Origin: Clitoria ternatea
Taxonomy: Eukaryota > Streptophyta > Magnoliopsida > Fabales > Fabaceae
Length of the DNA stretch: 64,000 bases
Direction of reading: 5' to 3'
NCBI GenBank assembly: GCA_037962975.1
Contig: CM075672.1
Span: 54,568,501-54,632,500, forward strand
Shown here: in pieces, positions 1 to 12,978 of the stretch
How positions within the stretch are numbered: the first letter of the stretch is position 1
How the letters are laid out: every line of letters begins with the position of its first letter
Program-made: the position numbers and the translations under genes
Notes under the pieces: model-generated
Told to the model about the DNA's origin: nothing
Database searches by the model: none
The model's input: only the letters and a program-made list of their open reading frames with translations

Positions 1-3000
1 AATAAATAGTGGGCCTGCCAAAGCAGGGTGCTATCATTTATATTAGTAAGGCGCGATGGGATAATTGTAATATCCAAATTGTTTTTATTAGGCCTAAACT
101 TAACTAAGTTTTTCAATTGGATTGAAAATAACTTAGAGGTATAAGGATTGAGCTTAAATTCATAAGATGAATAAGGGTAAAGAGTTACCCACTCAATCAT
201 CCAAGAGTTGCATGAGATGCAATTGGAAATGTGTTTCCTACCTAAATAACCAAGGGTTGGGCGATCAGCCAAAGCTGACTCAACATTAGGCCAAATATGG
301 ATCTTGGCCCACTAGAAAAATCTTCCAATGGATTTTTTTTATGATTTAGTGAGGGTATTTGTTTTGAATGAAAATAGTGGGAGACAACATATTTATTTAA
401 TGACCAAAATTTAAATATGTTTTAAATAGAAGTGATAGGTTTGCATGTAATTTGTTTTAGAATAACCATGATATACCAAATATTGTTTTGTTGCAATCTG
501 TCCTTTGGAAGGACACTTTATCTAAAAAAATGCCTAGATAGGTATTGAGACTTGAGAATTATCTTTATTAAAGATGAAGCGGTAGTGTGTCATGTTTGGC
601 TTATATATCATCTATGGTTGGGTCTTGAATACCCTATGGAGTCTGCATAAACTCTGAGCTATAAAAGGCAATATGAATATATGGGAGATATACGATATGA
701 TCGTATACAGACTTTATTAAGGCCAAGTTAGTCTGGAAGTCTAAAAGGTGATCAAGAAAGGAAATTGTTTCCAGTTTTAGCCAAAATAAGATATTAAAAT
801 AATTTGTCTAAAGAACTTGAAGGAGTTCAAAAGAAAGGGAAGTAAGACTTCCACTACAGGTCATGTTATAGAAGTCAAGTTATTTTACTTCACTAACATT
901 AGTATCAGATACTAGTAGTAGATCTCAAATTTTGAAAGATCAAGGAAGTATATCACTTGTTAAGGGTAGAGAAATCTGTATAAAATTAAGCAAAAGTTGC
1001 TACAATAAAGATAAGATCTTTACCTATTGGGCTAGTTAGTGAACTACACATTGTGCATATTATTTCTTGTTAGACAAGAAATGTTTTTCTTATTATAAAA
1101 TAACTTTATTTCTTCAAATGGATATTGATGCACAATTGAGTAATGGATTCCACATCCTAAATCTCAAAACACCCATTTATAACAACTGCCAAAGTAGGTT
1201 AAAATAAGTGATTTTAAACCTTACTTACATGGTATTGTCTCCTAAGGCAAATGGATAAGAAACATATTTTCTAAATACCATTAATGTGGTTATGTGGACT
1301 CTTTTTGATTTTGGAATCAATGGAGACATGTAAATCTTATTTATTGGAGAGATAATTGAGACCTCATTCATTGAAAAGATGAGTAATCTATTATCTAATA
1401 CATAACGATGTATGTGGCCCTATTGGAACAATAACTAGATATGTTTTTCAATACTTCAACATACTAATTGAAAAGTCAATGAGTATTGATTTATGTAACA
1501 TAAGTTAGAAAGTCTTTGAAAAGTTCAAAGAATTCATAATGAAGTGAAAAACCAAATTGGCAAGACAATTAAAGCTCTTGATTAGATCAAGATAGCAAAT
1601 AATTTGAGTTATAAGTTTGATAACTATCTAATAGAGTGAGAGATTACCTCTTAACTCATTCCTTATGGAATACCTTAATAGCATCTCTACGGGGAAAAGT
1701 CAAACCTTGTTGGACATAGTTTGATTATTGATTATTATCAAACATCTCTAACTCCTTCAACGTTTCTTTATTAACAAAATTTCCATACTTAACCATGTTC
1801 CATCTTAGACTTTCTTAAAGAAACCATATATGATATGGACTAGGAAGAAACCTAGTATGTCTTTACTAATAATTTGGAACTATGATGCTTCTATAGAGCA
1901 TCCAACTCTGATAAGGTCGGATCCAAATTAGATAAATGTCTTCTGTGAGATACCCAAAGAAAGCTAAGGGTTATCAATTCTACAATCCATCTGAGAATAA
2001 AAGGCTTGTTGCTTAGAATGTTGTATTCTTGAATAAGAGTACATCCCTTAAAGAATCAGTGGGAGGATGGTAGAACTTGAAGAAATTCAAGTATCATAAA
2101 GCATTTAAAAGTCAAGGATGGACTTGGAGCAGAAATCACAAAGTGTTGTGAAATCCTTAGCTCCGGTAGCACAAGACTTGTGTAAGATCAAATAGGATAT
2201 GTCACCAAACCTGAAAGATATGGATATCTTATAAATCAGGAAGGAGGCATATTGCTAAATGACCAAGCTTCTTATGAAGAGGCCAATGCAAGTTTAGATT
2301 CTAAGACATAGCATAAGACCATGGGATTTGAAATGGGTTCCATGTATATTAACAAGGTATGAACCTTGGTTGACGCACCTAAAGGGTAAAACCTATAGGA
2401 TGCAAGTGGGTTTTTAAAAGGAAAACTAAACATGGATGGTAATAAAAGTACCTTTAAAAGTAAGATTGACAAATTTTAATTAGCTTAAAAACCATTTAGA
2501 TCCTGCTTATTATAGCAGTATACCACCATTATGAGATATGGTAGATAGATGTCGAGATGGAAATCATCTTGAGGATGTGTATGTGACACAACCTAAAGGC
2601 CTTTATGCCTAAAACATCTAGGAAGGTATATGAACTACAAATGTTCTATTTATGGACTAAAGCAAGCTTTTAGAAGCTAGAATCTTCATTAAAGAATGAA
2701 GATAAATCTTGTGACTATAAAAGGGTTAGTAACTGCACAATTATAGTTCTAGTATTACATGCAGAAGACATGCTTCTTCTAGAACTAATAATATTCTCAT
2801 TCTATAGTCAAGAGTATCCTTAAACACTTAAGAAGGACTAAGGATTTAATCTTGATAAATGGAAGATGAGCTCGTTGTAAAGGTTTCATCGATGTCAATT
2901 TTTGATTAATTTGAAAGACTTAAGATTGCAATCAATATATATGTGTTGTCAAGATGGTTACGATGTATGCTTGAAAAGTTCAAAGCAAGAAACAATCATT

Positions 3001-3318
3001 GGTTCTACTAACAAATCTAAGTATTTTGCTATGTTAAATTACAAAAGAAGTCAATTTACATTTAATCATTCCAAATGTTTTGTATCCTATGAGTTTCCAC
3101 TGTGATGACAATGGAACCATAGAACAATATAAGGAAGTGGATTAATCCAAGCATATACTTAAATAGTTCCATCTTTAGAAGATGTGAAAATATGCAATGT
3201 GCATACCAACAAAATTGTTGGGAACCCACTAGTAAAACCGCTTACGTAGTAAAAGCATAAGGGCACTGTAGATGTCATTGGGCATTAACCTTATCGGCTC
3301 TAAGTTCAAGTGGGAGAT
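1..3318 (+). pseudogene. Degenerate Ty1/copia polyprotein, 5' part outside window
   Basis: Remains of a copia gag-pol read on the plus strand, broken by many stops and frameshifts. Recognisable parts, in order: the end of the integrase region near 1830-2060 (a stretch like WTRKKPS and, further on, PKES-GL where functional copies have PKGTRGY); the start of the reverse transcriptase near 2320-2500 (W-TLVDAPKG, then KWVFKRK, the usual opening of copia RT); the QMDVKTAF-equivalent region near 2540-2620; a ruined YVDD region near 2755-2790; and the tail of RNase H near 3120-3260 (SKHI, then an ADPLTKPL-like remnant). Domain order IN then RT is diagnostic of Ty1/copia. No open frame is long enough to make protein. 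It is followed directly by a polypurine tract and LTR. The first 1.8 kb is too decayed for domain calls. Confidence 0.8.
3308..3317 (+). other. Polypurine tract of the copia element
   Basis: AAGTGGGAGA lies one base before the TGTTGG that opens the LTR. This is the plus-strand primer position for retrotransposon reverse transcription and the usual sequence in copia elements. Confidence 0.75.
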
Positions 3319-4500
3319 TGTTGGAAATATGCACTAAAAGCCTATATAGGTTCGCATCATTTTGAATAAGTCATTTTTTTGTTAAATAGTTTAACAACCT
3401 TTATTTATCCTTGGAGTAATAGGTCATATGAGAGTTATTCCTAAAATGTCCCTAGTCAAGTATTTACGTGGGGACATGTAAATACATTAAGACTAGTGTA
3501 TGAGTGTACTGATGATCTGATCTCACAGATCATGGATATAAATGATATCAAGTCTTCACACGGGTACACATTAAGAGTAATGATGTACTGGACAGACCCA
3601 CCATGAGAACGTTGCATGGATCGTTACATGAATGTCATAAACGATTCTCAATGTGATAATGGTATATGTAGTCCTTTGACCTGAAGTCACTACGGTTCCT
3701 ACATAAGGAGTTTATTGTTTTAATACAATCAAACGTCTTCTGTAATAAGAGGACTATAAAGGTTATGGTTAGGTAATGTACAAATTATGCAGAGGGATGT
3801 GAGTGATGTAGATGGGATTTGTCTCTCCTATATGACAGGAGTGATATCTATAGGCCACTTGATGGAGTGAGACTAAGGAAATGCATGGCCATGCTAGAAA
3901 GAATAAATATTGGATATTTATTCGGATAAAGTCTACTCCGGTATCAAGTAAAATAAATTGGACCGTACAAGGATGACACGACCATGCCTTGGGCCCAATT
4001 AGGATATCGTGACAAAAGGAACAAACATATAAAATAATTATCACTTATAGGTTATGTTGTTAATAAATAATATTCGGACATAATGATGCATTGCTAGATG
4101 CCGCTCTTATTTTATATTAATAATAAAATAGTTTATTATTAATATAACCGAGTATTTTACCTATAGGGTCACACACATAGAGTAAGCCCATCAGAAAATA
4201 GTTTTTTATTTTAGTTGGACTAAAATAAGACTATTGGGCCTAACTCATTTAGAATGAGTAAGGAGCCCACTCTTTAGAGAGAAAATTAGGTCAAACCTAA
4301 GCCTATAAATAGAGCATAAGATGCTCATAGGCAGCGACCCAAAAAGAGACACAAAAATACATAAAAGTTACAAAAGCTACACGCCGTCAAACTAGCATTT
4401 GGAAGGTGTAGCATTTCTGGTGGGAGTACTCATGTGGACTTCTAAAGGACGAGGCTACGATTGCTTCGATATTCTTCAAGAGGTAATCCTAAAACGTAAT
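3319..4500 (+). repeat. 3' LTR of the copia element
   Basis: Starts with TGTTGGAAATATG immediately after the polypurine tract. The start is well supported; the right end is not, because the matching 5' LTR lies outside the window and no clear terminal CA with a target-site duplication can be fixed. A run of T after about 4500 is taken as the approximate limit. The LTR contains no credible gene. Confidence 0.65.
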
Positions 4501-5912
4501 TTTTTTTTATGTTTGTCTTATGCTTTGAAACACGGCGCATGGAGATGGTATTCTAAGAATTAAAGTGATAACGAAACATACAAAAGATTGAAGACAAAAC
4601 TTTGACACATAAAAAATTAAATGCAAACAATTAAAGTAAGCACACTTAACCCTACAAATCCTATAATGCACTTTTGTGTAGTTTAAGATTTAGATGCAAA
4701 ATTGAACTTGCGTTAAGGAGTGTATTATGTAAAAAATTCCAGCAATTTAATGAGCTTTACAAGGTACCAAAACTGTGCACTTCAATGATCATAATAAAGG
4801 AAATACAACTCTTTTACAGATTTTGCTAAAATGCCCTTTTGAATTTTATTATTTTTTATGAAGGCTTCTCTTTTCTTTTGTACTTTTTTTTTTTTACTCT
4901 TTTTTGACTTTCTTTTCCCTTTGCAAAATAGAATTTTACTACACATGAATAGCCTAAAACCGAAATGCACAAAATACCTCCAAAATCCAATTTCAAAAAT
5001 CTCTTTCACTTACACAAAGCATGCACCTTCCAAAGATTTTATGTATGGAAGGCAATGGTTTTTGACAAGATTTTTGATGCAAAACAAAATTTAATATGTT
5101 CCTAAATTGTTGGACAGAAAATGAAAAAAGAAATCCTAGAAGAAAAATGCTAAAGAATGAATCTAACAACCCTGATTTTAAGCTAACCTTTAATCACCTA
5201 AAAGTGAGGCAATTACACACAAGACTTGGAGCCTTTTGTGCCAATTAAAAAGATAAGTTTTTAATGACAAAGAATGTAGCACACTAAACATGAAATTAAG
5301 TAAACCTTAGAAACATAAAAAAGCTCCAAGATGCACCTTACAAAACCCTAATCGGCTCTAGATTTTTCAAGCATATGTTTTTCCAATTTTAACAAGTTGT
5401 GGCTGAATCTTAATGATGCAAGAAACAATGAAACTAAAAGCATATAAAACATACATAATTCTGAAATTTTAAAGACTCAAACCAATATGCATAAAATCAA
5501 TGAAAGAAACCAAAAGAAAAGGCAAGATCATGCATCTTTTTGTGTTTTTCTTAAACTTTTTCAACAAAGAAAGTTATGAACTAATGATCAAAATTTGAAA
5601 ATTTCAAGTAACCATACACAAGACTAAAACGTGATTTTAGAAGAGAAAAGTGGAAAGAGAGCACCCTAACTCATGATACTACTTGATGTAGCCCTTTGAT
5701 CATTTGAAGGGAATTTGATGGATCTAGCTTTCTTTCCTCCTATTCAAACTTGTGATAGGAATCCTTGGATATTGTAAGACAAATTCGGAGGCATGAAGAC
5801 AATAGGAAACTGAAACCCAAAAGCTAAAAGGAAATGAAAGACTCTAACTATTTAAAGGGAGAATAAAAGGGAAAAGGTGGAAAGATGGAAGAAAGGGTTG
5901 GAAAGAAGAAAT
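4501..5912. other. Gene-free AT-rich stretch
   Basis: No coding sequence is supported. It contains a T-rich tract near 4863-4925 and short reading frames without recognisable domains. A weak resemblance to the LTR end/primer-binding site of the gypsy element at 18.6 kb is seen on the minus strand near 5665-5690 (ACATCA followed by TAGTATCATGAG). This may be the edge of another decayed element. Confidence 0.5.
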
Positions 5913-8740
5913 TGTAGCATCCCAAATTTTAAGGAAAATAAATTTATTGGTTGAAGATAATTAATTATTTATAGTCTAATAATTATGGGAAAATTAATTA
6001 GACACTAGAGGTGAATTATCACTAAATTAAGATTTACTAGAACCAAATGATTTCACAGATGATGTGGGACCCACTTAGTAAAATTGGATATTTGATGGGT
6101 TTAGAATACTTAGAAAATTATTATGGTTATAATGGTGTAGTTAAAATAATTTTTGGTATTGAGGAAATAATTAATCGAACAAGACGTATGATATTAAACG
6201 GAGAAAATAAGAGCAAAATGGAATTAAAAGAAAATCCAAAATCCCAGTTTCTCCTCTCCTTTCCACCGTAGCCTTTTTCCCACTCTCCTTTACTCTCTTT
6301 TGTCAATTGGGTAATGGGATTTTTGGACCATTGGAAAAAGTAACTAGAGGCACTCTTTTATCCATTGGACAATGTCCAATTTTTACACAATTCCTCTCTT
6401 TTTTCCTCTATCACCGTGTGACTTCTTCTCCCTCCATTAACTCTCCATTTTCTTCTTCTTTTCCACCCATTCTCTTCTCCAAAACTGTGTGCCTCCCTTC
6501 CTCTTCCATTCTTGCAAAAATCAAAATCAAAGCTTGGATTCATGGATCATGAATGGCACGTTGGGGTAAAAATCAAATGGGTCCTTCTTCCTCTCCTCCA
6601 TTTTTGTTTGTGTGAAAGCTTGGGTTCTTGAGGTAAGATTTTAAGCCTACCTTACTCTATTTATGGTTTTGAAGATGTTGGGTTTGAAATAGTTACTGTA
6701 GAAATTATGGGTGTTAAGGAAGATGGTGGAAGCCTATGCTTGAAACATTGGAAATATGATTTTTGAATGTGGCTTGATGTTATGTGATGAGAAGGGTTGG
6801 GGTGTTCATGATGATTTAAGAAAATTGATTAAGTTGTTGTTGGATGATTTTAATGAAAACCCTAAGTGTTAGAAATTTGGGGGTTTTTGCCAAATTGATG
6901 ATTTTGACGATTTTGGATGCTTTAGAATGATTTATATGAGGAGAATAAAATTTTAGAAGTATTGAAATTTGATTATTGATGTTGATGAATTTTTAAGCTA
7001 AGTTGATGTTATGTGAATGATGGTATATGCATGTGAAACCCAAACCATAGGGTAGATGACCATTGGGATCACTGTGTGTTGTTTACATTGATGTTATGTT
7101 TTGGCACTTTAATAATGATGATGTTATGCTTGTGATGATGCATGAAGATTGTTGAGATTCATGATCGGTAGTTTTGTGAAAAACCCTTAAGAAATTGACA
7201 ATTGGGACTCTTGGGAAAATTTAGGAAAATGATGATTTGGTTGTCATGAGAATGACTTTTGGGCTTAGAAAAAATGATTGGAATGTTTGGCATGACAATT
7301 GAGGTTATTGGACTTTGATGATGTTCTAATCTTGAGGTTTGGGAGATATATATATGCATAAGTACATATAATGATTAGAAGAATTGATCTTTGAGGATGA
7401 ATATGTGATGTTCATTATTGGGGGTTAACTATGATGATAATCATAATGGTAGATGATCAGGAGTGATAAATTAATAAAATAGGAATTTGAATTGATGGGA
7501 TATTAGGCCATGATATGTGACACTTGAGATTGTTGATTGATGATGGTTTAAATGAAGCCAAGGTGGCTTATGTTGAATATTGGACGAAAGTGATGACAAT
7601 TGGGTGCTTCATGTTTAAGGGATGAGATGTTGTTATCATGAAGTATTATTGACCCCCCTTATGATCTAAAGGATCTTGGTTTTGGGAACGGAATTCCCGA
7701 AGCCTAACATATATGTATAAGTGGATGTTTTGAAAAGTTTAAGGCTTGTTACTAAGCTTGATGATATGAGAGTAATTATTTAGAGTTATAATGAAAGCCT
7801 TGTGATGGCTCATGATTGAATGAATGCATATATGTTTGATGTGTAGATTGTGTTTCGGATGACGATGTAAAATGATTGGAGCATTTCAATTGCGGTTTTT
7901 CTCTCAAGGTAGGAGAGGAGTTTACATTTTAATTGCATGAGTTGAATGATTTGTGATTGATGAATATGATGATGCTCATGCTTGCCTTGCCATGATTATA
8001 TTGAAATGATGTAATGTTTGGTTGTGTGACGAATGACATGCTTAGTTGGGCTATAATGCACATAAATTGTCGTTTATACATTGGATGATTTAGAGACCAA
8101 AATATGGTGTGTGAATTGTTAGAGCAAATCATATTTACATATGTGAATATAGTTCCATAGAGAGTTTAGACCAAAATTTAGCCAATTGCATTTTGGTATG
8201 TCATGTAAAATGCCCAAAATATGCATAAAACTACCCTATAGCTTAGATTTTGATTAAGATGGAATTTGGGCTTGAAACTTTGCCACATAATTGATATTAG
8301 GGTAGGTAAGTTGTGTATAAATTTCATGCAAATTGAAGTTGAATAGCCTAGTGAAAAGGGGTCCCAAAGTTGGCAAAAACATAAGGACCAAAAAGCTGCA
8401 GAATGGTACCTACAACAGTGAGATCCACGGCCAGTGTGAATTTCCCACTGCCAGTGGATTGTTTTGCCTCAAAACGTGGAAGAAAGGGCCATTTTGGGTG
8501 ATGGAAATAGTGGATTCCACAGCTAGTGGGAATTTCCCACGGCTAGTGGAATTGCCACTGTCAAAAATTTCCAACTACTACTTTTCCCTTACTATTTTTG
8601 GCCTATTTGGGTATCTTAATGACATTTTTGGCCTCTGACTTCTGCATGAAAGTTGTAGATAATTATGTTGAAGATGATAAGTTGCACCTTATTATTAACC
8701 ATTGATTTAAAAGCAAAAATTCAACAAACCTTTGGTGTAA
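5913..8740 (+). repeat. Gypsy-type LTR (right end uncertain)
   Basis: Opens with TGTAGCATCCCAAATTTT, a typical start for LTRs of plant Ty3/gypsy chromoviruses (commonly TGTAACATCCCAA). The following 2.8 kb is non-coding, GT-rich in the middle, and contains self-complementary modules at 8420-8562. No polypurine tract or primer-binding site flanks it directly and I could not match a target-site duplication, so it may be a truncated or solo LTR. The end at about 8740 is a guess from where the LTR-like character fades. Confidence 0.5.
8420..8562. repeat. Cluster of CCACGGCNAGTGG self-complementary modules
   Basis: Four or more imperfect copies of a short inverted module (CCACGGCCAGTG, CCACTGCCAGTGG, CCACAGCTAGTGG, CCACGGCTAGTGG), partly linked by GGAATTTCCC, which is itself palindromic. 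The same kind of module recurs at 33.42-33.61 kb, so the cluster belongs to a repeat rather than to a gene. Confidence 0.7.
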
Positions 8741-9393
8741 TCAAACACCAAAATTGCTCCTTAAGAGACAGTCATAAGTTTGACTTAATACATCCTAAGG
8801 CTTTCAAGTTGGAATTTCTATAAATGTGCTTTGAAAGTATATCAGAATAAGGCTTCTGATAGCATTATTCTTCTACTTTCTGTTAATTTGATCTTTATAG
8901 GAAAAAATAAACAACTTTCATAACTAGAGAATGAATGGTCTTTAATCAACTTTTTAATGTCATGATGGTTAAGAAACAACCTCGTTTAATAGGAATAATG
9001 CATCATCAAAAGCCAATGGAAAAACAAATTTGATTGTTATCAATAGCTTGTCTAAACTAGAAAAGGTCAAATCAAAATCTATTACTAGTCAATTATCCAA
9101 CACGCCTAACCTCTAGGTCCATGATAGGAGATGCCTAAGATTAATAAATAGCTTAACTAAGTTCCCTTTCCCATCATAGAAACATTGAGTTGCTCTCCAG
9201 GTTGCCTCATTGATAATCTAGAATTTGGAGGATGGTGATAAAGCAAAAGAAGGCCTGGCTACCTTTTTTTTCACGGGATAAAGATAACGCATAGTTGTTC
9301 ACAATACAATTGATAATGTCTACATCAAGTGAGTATTTGAATTTGTATCCTAAACTCAAATTATTTTCGATTGATTATAAATTTTCTTAAATT
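8741..9393. other. Gene-free stretch, possibly truncated LTR
   Basis: No coding signal. The last part (9330-9393) runs into a tRNA-Met primer-binding site and is therefore probably the end of an LTR whose beginning cannot be recognised. Confidence 0.4.
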
Positions 9394-9850
9394 TGGTATC
9401 AGAGCTGATGGTGTAATTTGGTGGCCGACTAGGATGAGTATTGAAGGCATAAAGTTGGTGGTAGATTATGTGTTTGAGTCCTTGTATCGAAAGTCTTCCT
9501 AATAGTATGGTGGTTAGATGAGGTGCACGAGTGATATCTGGCCCACCAATTGTGCAAGTATAGGAGAGTATTGACCAAAAAAGGCTAAACTCTAGGTGCC
9601 ACCATTGAATACTCACGGTTGAATGAGCCTTCCACTTTAGAGGGAGCACTACATAAAATGGACTAACACTTGAGGGGAAGATTCTTCGGATGTCAAATGT
9701 TAATCCCACACCGGATAGATATGTGCTACTAAAGTGGTATATAGGTATAAGAGTCTATAATCCTAATACTTTAAGGTTTTGGATTATTGGTGGTGTTTTA
9801 TGTTTATGAGTTCACTCACTTAACTGATTCTTTTATGATATGATATGACT
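9391..9850 (+). mobile_element. Small non-autonomous LTR retrotransposon remnant (TRIM-like)
   Basis: Between the primer-binding site at 9394 and a purine-rich segment at 9671-9680 (TGAGGGGAAG) there are only about 280 bp with no coding capacity. At 9691 follows TGTCAAATGTTAATCCCAC, a sequence type common at the start of plant LTRs. The arrangement primer site, short spacer, polypurine tract, LTR start fits a TRIM-sized element. I could not find a matching copy of the LTR start to the left, so one or both LTRs are truncated. It could also be an internally deleted larger element. Confidence 0.4.
9394..9405 (+). other. Primer-binding site (initiator tRNA-Met)
   Basis: TGGTATCAGAGC is the exact complement of the 3' end of plant initiator tRNA-Met and is the standard primer-binding site of most plant LTR retrotransposons. 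It marks the boundary between a left LTR (before 9394) and a short internal region. Confidence 0.75.
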
Positions 9851-10536
9851 CCCTTCCTACAATTTACTCCCTTCGTCATAGGTGCACCCGTAAAGCACCA
9901 AGCATTCTTTTAGAGTAGTTTGGAAACCCACAGTTAAGGAAAGGAATTATTTATGCTTCATGTTTAACTCATTTGTGCTTCCGTTAGCTACAGCCAACGG
10001 CAATTATACTTTCTTGTCCGCAAACCAGCTAGGCACAAGTTCAGCACGGAAAACGTTGTTATTTACGTACATTTGTTTTATAGTAACATTGTTTTAGCTT
10101 GTGGTTACCACTCACGACAATGAAATTTGGAACAAATTGTCAATTTAAAAAAGAATCACCGAACTGGAGTTCATGAAAACCAGAACACTCTCCAATCGTC
10201 CTTCGAAAAGCGCACTAAGAAACAAAAAGTCAACAAAATAGAAAAGGCAAAGTAATGTAGAAAGAAGTACCGTTCTATAATAATGTACAAATGGTTTTAA
10301 AATATGGGAAAGAATGATGGGTTTTGTTGGACATCACCAAGGCAAATCTTTCAAAGTTGATGGATAACAGAGTTCTACTTTATAAACCAGAAGATAAGGT
10401 CCACATTCTTTGGTGGAAAAATATAATGTGTTAAATTGATCAAAATGTGGAAGCATGGTTCTCAATAAATTTAAACAAACATTTGAGGACCTTTTCTAAT
10501 GATTACCCCTTCTTTTAGCACCCCTGGCTAGTTATC
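9851..10536. other. 3' flank of the PDLP gene
   Basis: No independent gene seen. The part nearest 10536 should hold the 3' untranslated region of the minus-strand PDLP gene; I could not identify a convincing polyadenylation signal. Confidence 0.4.
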
Positions 10537-12978
10537 TTATTTGCCTGCATGAAATGGAGATAATTATCATTAGCACCATCATCTCTTCAATGATATAGAG
10601 ATCACAACTTTAGGGAAATAATTATTACCTGCTGCCTTTTTGCAAATTGAAAGGAGTACAACTAGAACGGCTAGACCTCCAAACACTCCCACTATAATGG
10701 CAACCGATTTCCCCACTTCGTCATTGTTGGAGGAATCTGCAGAAACCACCAAGTTGATAATCAAGCTAAGAGAATTACTATTAAGCACGAGATCTAATAA
10801 GACACTCCCTAGCTAAAATATACATGTAATTACACAAAATCTTTACTCAATTTGACAATGGATATATTGTAATCTTTGTTATTAGAAATTTGTTTTTTTT
10901 CCTCTAATAAACTTGATTTAAGGTGGTTGTATATATAAATATATATAGCAAACATATTGAGTGAGAAGGATTACTATTGTGAAAATAAAAATAATTAATT
11001 AGGTCTATTAAATATTATTTAAATAATTAAGATTAAAATAATTAATATTTTAAGTGGTTTAACTAATTTTTAATTTTGATCATCAATACATTTACCTGAG
11101 GTAACAAATAAAAAAATGAAAAACTTGTCTGGTTTAAACTTGAGTCCTAGTAGGGTCGAAGAATTTACTACTTATAATAATGTTGACTGGAATTCAAATA
11201 ATGTACATAAAAACAATCAAACAGAAAAAGAGCATAGGATAGAAGAGTTCGTTATATTCTTCTATTGTTTATTAATGTTTGACAAAAAAAAAATTACAGC
11301 TTTCGAATTTATAATCAAAATAATGGCAAGCTTTGGCTAATTTGGGAATCATATAATGGAAGCTCTATATGAAATCTTTAGTGATGAATATATAACTTTT
11401 GGTTGTTGGGGTTACAAGATGGTTTTGGGATTCCACGCTATCTTCTTTTCAATATGAAATTGCAGCTTTATGCCAAATAAAGACCTTGAAGGAAACCAAT
11501 AGGATGCCGAGGTTCATAAGTGAATTGATAGGTGAAGAATATAGAATTTGATACCAAGTAACAGGTATTCTAACGAGAGGATAAAGAAGAATGGCACAAA
11601 GTGTGCATTTTCCTAAGTAAAGTATAAAAGCATATGTTCTGAATGCTCTGCCTCATAAAAAGATTATTGACAATTGCATTTGACAATTTGTTTGCGACCT
11701 CTGCTTCCTTTCTGCCACCATTTTGTGATCACTTTTCCACAAAGGTGTCATTTTACATACATAACTGTAAGCAATTCAAGTCATATTCTAACAATTTCAA
11801 CTTTTTCCTGCTTTTCATGCTCCTCTCCCTTAAGAACTGAAATGGTTTAGTAACAAACTAACAATAAAATTTTATGTCAAGTGTGTTCGTCTTCAAAAGC
11901 CTTTCATGTTTGGTTGGATGTTATTTTAACGACAATCATGGAAGGAAGACAGTGAAAAGAATTTCACTTTCATCTAACGACATTGAAAACGACATTGGGA
12001 TTTGTATGATGATAAATTAGAATCATTCATTTATCTTTTTTTCACATTGATTTAACTGCAGTCCAAACAAGTACCAAGACATGTTAATAAATGAATTAGC
12101 AGGAAAAATTTAAAATAGAGAAGGCATTAAGAGTAGAATAAGTTGCTTTTGGATAAGAAATGCCTCTATTTTTACTCCATACTGTGGTAAAGAAGAAGCG
12201 TGAGAATGATACCTGATTCATCAAAGTAACCAGATGCCCAGTACCGAGCATAACATTGTCCCAAGAACACATCAGCTGCTGCTGCTGATCCACACATGCT
12301 TTTCAGCTTTCCAACTGCATCTACCAGACAAGAGGAGCAATCTGATACACTCAAATCCCCCAAGCATTGTGCAAACCCCTGAACAAGGCCTGAGCTACTC
12401 ACTCTAAATCCATTAGCTGCCTGCAAATCAGCAAGAACATCATCTCTACGCCGGAAGAATTCCACGTCGTTCGTCACGGCTTTGCTACATTTCTTGTACC
12501 TGATACTCGTGTCCAGTTTGCCTAGGAAATCACCAGAGTGTTCATATCTCACATAGCAGCCTTCAAGTTGGAAAGAGGCCCCAAGTGCATATGGACAAAC
12601 CAAGCCAATTTGGTTAACAGATCTTGCAACACACTTTGAGCAGTCAATTGGGTGCAAATCACCTCTGCACTGGTACAGCCCATATACGGTTCCCTCCTCG
12701 GTTGTTGAGCTTCCATTTCCAATGGCAAAGCTATTGTAAGTAACTTCAGATGATGAACTCACTACTGAAGTCAGAAAGCTGTTGAGATTGCCTTCAAAGG
12801 GTGAGTTTGGTTGATATTTTTCTTGAGAGCAGGCTGCATATATGAAGATATGAGTTCTTGAAGGGTAGCCATGAGAACTCTGAAATGAAGAAAAGAAAAA
12901 TATTAGGGAAGAGAGCCTCAAAACTAAGATGGTTCTCTGATTTGAGTCTAGTTGAACACTGCTCAACATTTTTTTCAT
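10537..12978 (-). CDS. PDLP: Plasmodesmata-located protein (PDLP), DUF26/Gnk2 receptor-like protein, three exons
   Basis: Join of 12213-12978, 10629-10736 and 10537-10544, giving 293 residues. Introns are GT-AG: 12212 to 10737 (1476 bp) and 10628 to 10545 (84 bp). The start at 12978 is the first in-frame ATG; another ATG lies three codons on. Layout: signal peptide with a hydrophobic core (LSSLIFFFSSF, residues about 20-32); two Gnk2/DUF26 domains each with the C-x8-C-x2-C signature (CRGDLHPIDCSKC and CLGDLSVSDCSSC); a short acidic linker DSSNNDEVGKS made across the first splice; one transmembrane helix (VAIIVGVFGGLAVLVVLLSI); and a very short cytosolic tail CKKAAGK. There is no kinase domain, which separates PDLPs from cysteine-rich receptor kinases. 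PDLPs sit in plasmodesmal plasma membrane and limit cell-to-cell movement, partly through callose. The sequence looks intact and most like the PDLP6/7/8 group, but the exact orthologue is not certain. Confidence 0.93.
10737..12212 (-). other. Intron 1 of the PDLP gene
   Basis: 1476-bp AT-rich intron with GT at 12212-12211 and AG at 10738-10737. It splits the codon for the first aspartate of DSSNNDE after its first base. The short reading frames inside it have no recognisable domain and I regard them as chance. Confidence 0.85.

Noticed and set aside
4782..5094. Overlapping lysine-rich and phenylalanine-rich frames
   Set aside because: They are the two strands of a T-rich low-complexity tract.
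8333..8638. 101-codon frame on the plus strand
   Set aside because: It runs through the module cluster in an LTR, has no domain, and the related cluster at 33.4 kb keeps no matching frame.
10579..10788. Separate small membrane protein
   Set aside because: It is exon 2 of the PDLP gene with intron sequence on both sides; the splice sites and phases join it to exon 1 and exon 3.
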